A stretch of 64,000 nucleotides of DNA from Whalleya microplaca (taxonomy: Eukaryota > Ascomycota > Sordariomycetes > Xylariales > Xylariaceae): positions 310,001 to 374,000 of the forward strand of contig MU385758.1 in assembly GCA_022497155.1 (NCBI GenBank), read 5' to 3'. Position 1 is the stretch's first letter. Each line of letters begins with the position of its first letter. The notes under the pieces were generated by a model. It was not told the origin of the DNA and ran no database searches. It saw nothing but the letters and a program-made list of their open reading frames with translations. Positions 61,524-64,000 of this stretch are shown in pieces. A program made the position numbers and the translations under genes.

Positions 61524-62186
61524 ATGTCTGATATTCAAGTAACCCCTAGCCGTTTGGGAATTCCGAGTTCAGCCCCGTCAGCCACGTCGCAAAGCAGTGT
61601 CCCAGCCACAATTGAGGCTAGTGGGTCACGAGACTCACACTATGTAGCACGAATACTGGGAGACGCTGGCCCAAGCTCCTCAAGTACTTCCATGTCTCCA
61701 CTGTCTCAGTGGGAGTCGATATCGATAACGTTTCTACATGTACCTCTTTATGGTAGCTAGCACAGCACAAGGGAATCACATTCAGAAGCTTCACGGAATT
61801 GATTCAGCTCTTAGAGTAATACAATCTCTATTTCAGGAAGTGTCAGCCATTGGGCTCACTGCATTTAAGACTACATGGTTAGCACGGTTTCCTTTTCCAA
61901 AGTGGCTGAGCCAGGTTATGTACTAAGCGAACCTTACATATACAGGCAACACTTCCCAATCTCCGACGGTTATTCATCGAGGCCAGGACAGACGATGAAG
62001 AGCGGGCAGTGTCACGTAAAGCCGTGAGTTCTGCTTTCCTTCTTTTTTCATTGTCATTATGAGGGTATCTCAAACTAGCAAACTAACTAGCTAACTAACA
62101 CGCCTTAGTTTTACAATGCTGTCTTGTTCATGGGTTCGGTAGCCGTCTTCAGTCTCATAGCTCAGAGGATGAACGCCAGCAAATAG
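61524..62186 (+). CDS. Small protein with C-terminal membrane segment, unknown function
   Basis: Spliced gene with approximate 5' joins. Exon 1 starts at 61524 (MSDIQVTPSRLGIPSSAPSA) and reaches about 61715-61740. A middle exon from about 61769 to 61839 encodes TAQGNHIQKLHGIDSALRV. The last two exons are well supported: 61946-62023 (ATLPNLRRLFIEARTDDEER) and 62109-62186, joined across an 85-nt intron with donor GTGAGT and acceptor TTAG. The end, FYNAVLFMGSVAVFSLIAQR then MNASK, is a single membrane span with a short polar tail, so the protein looks tail-anchored, with a Ser-rich cytosolic head and a helical middle. I cannot name the family. It is divergent from AP-1 beta (286 bp) and convergent with the HIRIP3-like gene (149 bp). 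Confidence 0.55.
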
Positions 62187-62335
62187 ATTAACATAGAGCT
62201 TCCTCCCTCCCTCCCTCTCTTTGGTATCCAGCTCATGAATACAACCTTTCTCTCTGCATGCTTGGTGAATGATCCGTAAACACCGTCAGTGATGACCAAG
62301 GCGCATCCGGCCTGTCCTCTGTCATTACAACGCCC

Positions 62336-63894
62336 TTAGTCAGACTCGCTCTCGCTTCCAAGGAATGCCAGGTCAGCCATTCGCTTGGACATCCGTGACT
62401 TAGCCCCACCTTCATTGCCATCATCCTCTTCGTCCTTAGTCTCGTCTTCACCGTCATCAGACTCCTCCTTCAGGGGATTCTTGACAGACTTGCTGCGGGA
62501 AGCTCGACCACCGCGACCCTCGCTTCCCCAGTTGCGGTTCATCTCCGTGACGGCCTCCAGATCGGCCATGAGCTCTCGCCTCTCTTTGATCTCCTTGGCC
62601 TTGGCTTCAGAGAAACGCCCGTCCATGCCAATATCCCGGAGCATCTCCTTCAGGTGTCGGATCTTGGCTTTGCTGCCGTCGTACTTCTTCAGCTCAATGC
62701 CCCATATCTTGCGGATCCCACACTTGACCAATTGGCCCTGTAGTTTCTTGATCTCTGCTTCATCACCTGTAACCTCTTTGGCGGGCTTCGGAGCCGACGC
62801 TTTGGACTTGGATGCTCCCTTGGTGTCTTTAGATTTGCGCTTTCTCTTGGGAGGCGCGTCATCTATGACTGATGATAGTTCCGAGCCTGAGTCATCGGCT
62901 AGTGCTGGTTTGCTATCCTCATTGTCTTGGTCTTCTGGCTTGATATCTTCGTCTGACTCCTCTTTTGCCTTGCTTGTCTTGACCTTAGTGTCAGGGCTGG
63001 ACTCAACTTTGGCTTCGGCCTTTACATCGGAATCCAGCTCGTCTTGGTCTGATTTCTTCTCATCTGCCTTTTCATCCTCGCTGTCGGATTCTACCTTTGC
63101 GCGTTTCGTGTTACGCTTCTTAGCAGGTGCGGCACGTTTGCGCTTTTTGCCCGCAGAAGAGTCCTCCGAGTTGCTCGCTTCTTCATCGTCGTCCTTCTTC
63201 ACTGCTTTCTTAGTCCTGGAACGAGGTGCAGCTTTCTTCGGTGCAGCTTTCTTCGGTGCCTTTTTCTTCGGCTTAGGCTCTTCCTCTGAGTCCGCCAAGT
63301 CACTCAGTTCGGAATCCGACTCCTCTTTCTTAGGCTTGCTACTCTCCGCTTCATCTTCTGACAGAACCACGTCACTCAACTCAGAATCAGAGTCTTCTTT
63401 CTTGGTGGCAGGTTTCTTTGCGACCGCTTTCTTCTTCTTCGATGCGACGCCAGACTCAGAATCTGATTCGCCCTTCTTCGGCTTGGATTTCTTAGGCGGG
63501 GCAGCTTTCCTCTGGCGTTTCGGTGCAGGTTCCGGCTCATCGCTCGACTGTCGCTTGATCCCATTCTTCGATTCCTTCTTGGGCTTGGGTGCGGGAGGCG
63601 ACGAAGCTGGTTGATCTCCTTGTTCATCTAATAGTTTTTTCTGGGCGGCAAGTATTAGTGGCTGAAATACCCCAGCATTATCAGACGGCAAACGCGTACA
63701 CTCAGTTCCGTGATGAACTTTTTACTCTCTGTCGCCCAATCTGAAGACAAGAAAAACCCATCCTCGAGTCCGTTCTTCTCTTCCACGCGACGGCGGACTC
63801 TCTTCACGGTGAGGTTGTCGAAGTCTGCAGCCGCAACTAATTCGCGGACTACATCGCCGAGGTCCTGCTTAAGTGCCTCTGTGGATGGCGCCAT
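62336..63894 (-). CDS. HIRIP3-like chromatin protein with DEK_C domain
   Basis: Two exons (63700-63894 and 62336-63661) joined in phase across a very short 38-nt intron give 506 residues. Residues 1-65 form a DEK C-terminal-type domain (LKQDLGDVVRELVAAADFDN, then LTVKRVRRRVEEKNGL). Residues about 80-360 are disordered and highly charged, with many SDSE/SDSELSD acidic-Ser motifs, likely CK2 sites, alternating with Lys-rich KPKKK and KRKRK basic stretches, which look like nuclear signals. A conserved helical C-terminal part (KLQGQLVKCGIRKIWGIELK, then KIRHLKEMLRDIGMDGRF) matches the HIRA-interacting protein 3 region. Such proteins bind histones and act in chromatin assembly; this is family knowledge, not shown here. 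Pfam-level search would separate it from other DEK_C proteins. Confidence 0.82.
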
Positions 63895-64000
63895 CGCAGT
63901 CGAGTCGAGTCCAGTCTGTCAGGACAGACAAATTACAAAGTTTAGGCTTTCAGAACTATGTCGTCATCCGAACACTCAGTGCTCAAAACGCAATTGACCA

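Overview
The window reads as nuclear DNA of a filamentous ascomycete (Pezizomycotina). The evidence is short GT-AG introns of about 38-138 nt, fungal-type housekeeping proteins, and a large AT-rich block with the marks of repeat-induced point mutation (RIP: C-to-T and G-to-A changes, TpA-rich sequence, dead retrotransposons). A Sordariomycete is my guess from the protein flavour, not something the sequence proves.

Layout. Bases 1-18200 are one RIP-mutated repeat island with no functional gene. It holds a dead Copia polyprotein (about 12.2-15.6 kb), three direct copies of a 225-228 bp LTR-like repeat in different states of decay, and a well-preserved GC-rich solo LTR with a 5-bp target duplication (13505-13759) inserted in the dead Copia element. 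Bases 18.2-29 kb are the accessory-looking border of the island: an O-methyltransferase gene broken by a one-base frameshift, a convergent secreted type-B carboxylesterase, a possible small secreted protein and a NACHT (NLR-like) signalling gene. Bases 31-40 kb carry a Gly-rich LEA-like small protein, COG5 and the trehalose-6-phosphate phosphatase/synthase gene tps2, with microsatellites and a suspicious assembly gap between COG5 and tps2. Bases 39.7-49.3 kb are gene-poor; the only gene I can support there is an 83-residue two-exon gene at 46984-47294. Bases 49.3-52 kb hold a membrane-anchored six-hairpin glycosidase-like gene. Bases 53.4-63.9 kb form a compact housekeeping block: RMI1, VPS51, NIF3, a BolA-like gene, the AP-1 beta subunit, a small tail-anchored-looking protein and a HIRIP3/DEK_C-type chromatin protein.

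How the genes relate. COG5 (COG tether), VPS51 (GARP tether) and AP-1 beta (clathrin adaptor) all act at the Golgi/endosome, but they are ordinary neighbours and I see no sign of a functional cluster. The housekeeping block is tightly packed, with divergent pairs (RMI1/VPS51, NIF3/BolA, AP-1/61524 gene) and convergent pairs (VPS51/NIF3, BolA/AP-1, 61524 gene/HIRIP3). No clear new multi-gene system is present. The most unusual observations are the differently aged LTR copies in the RIP island, the all-transversion duplicate around the N gap, the uORF overlapping the COG5 start, and small spliced genes that simple ORF finding misses. Exon joins were made by eye from reading frame and splice consensus; no database search was run.
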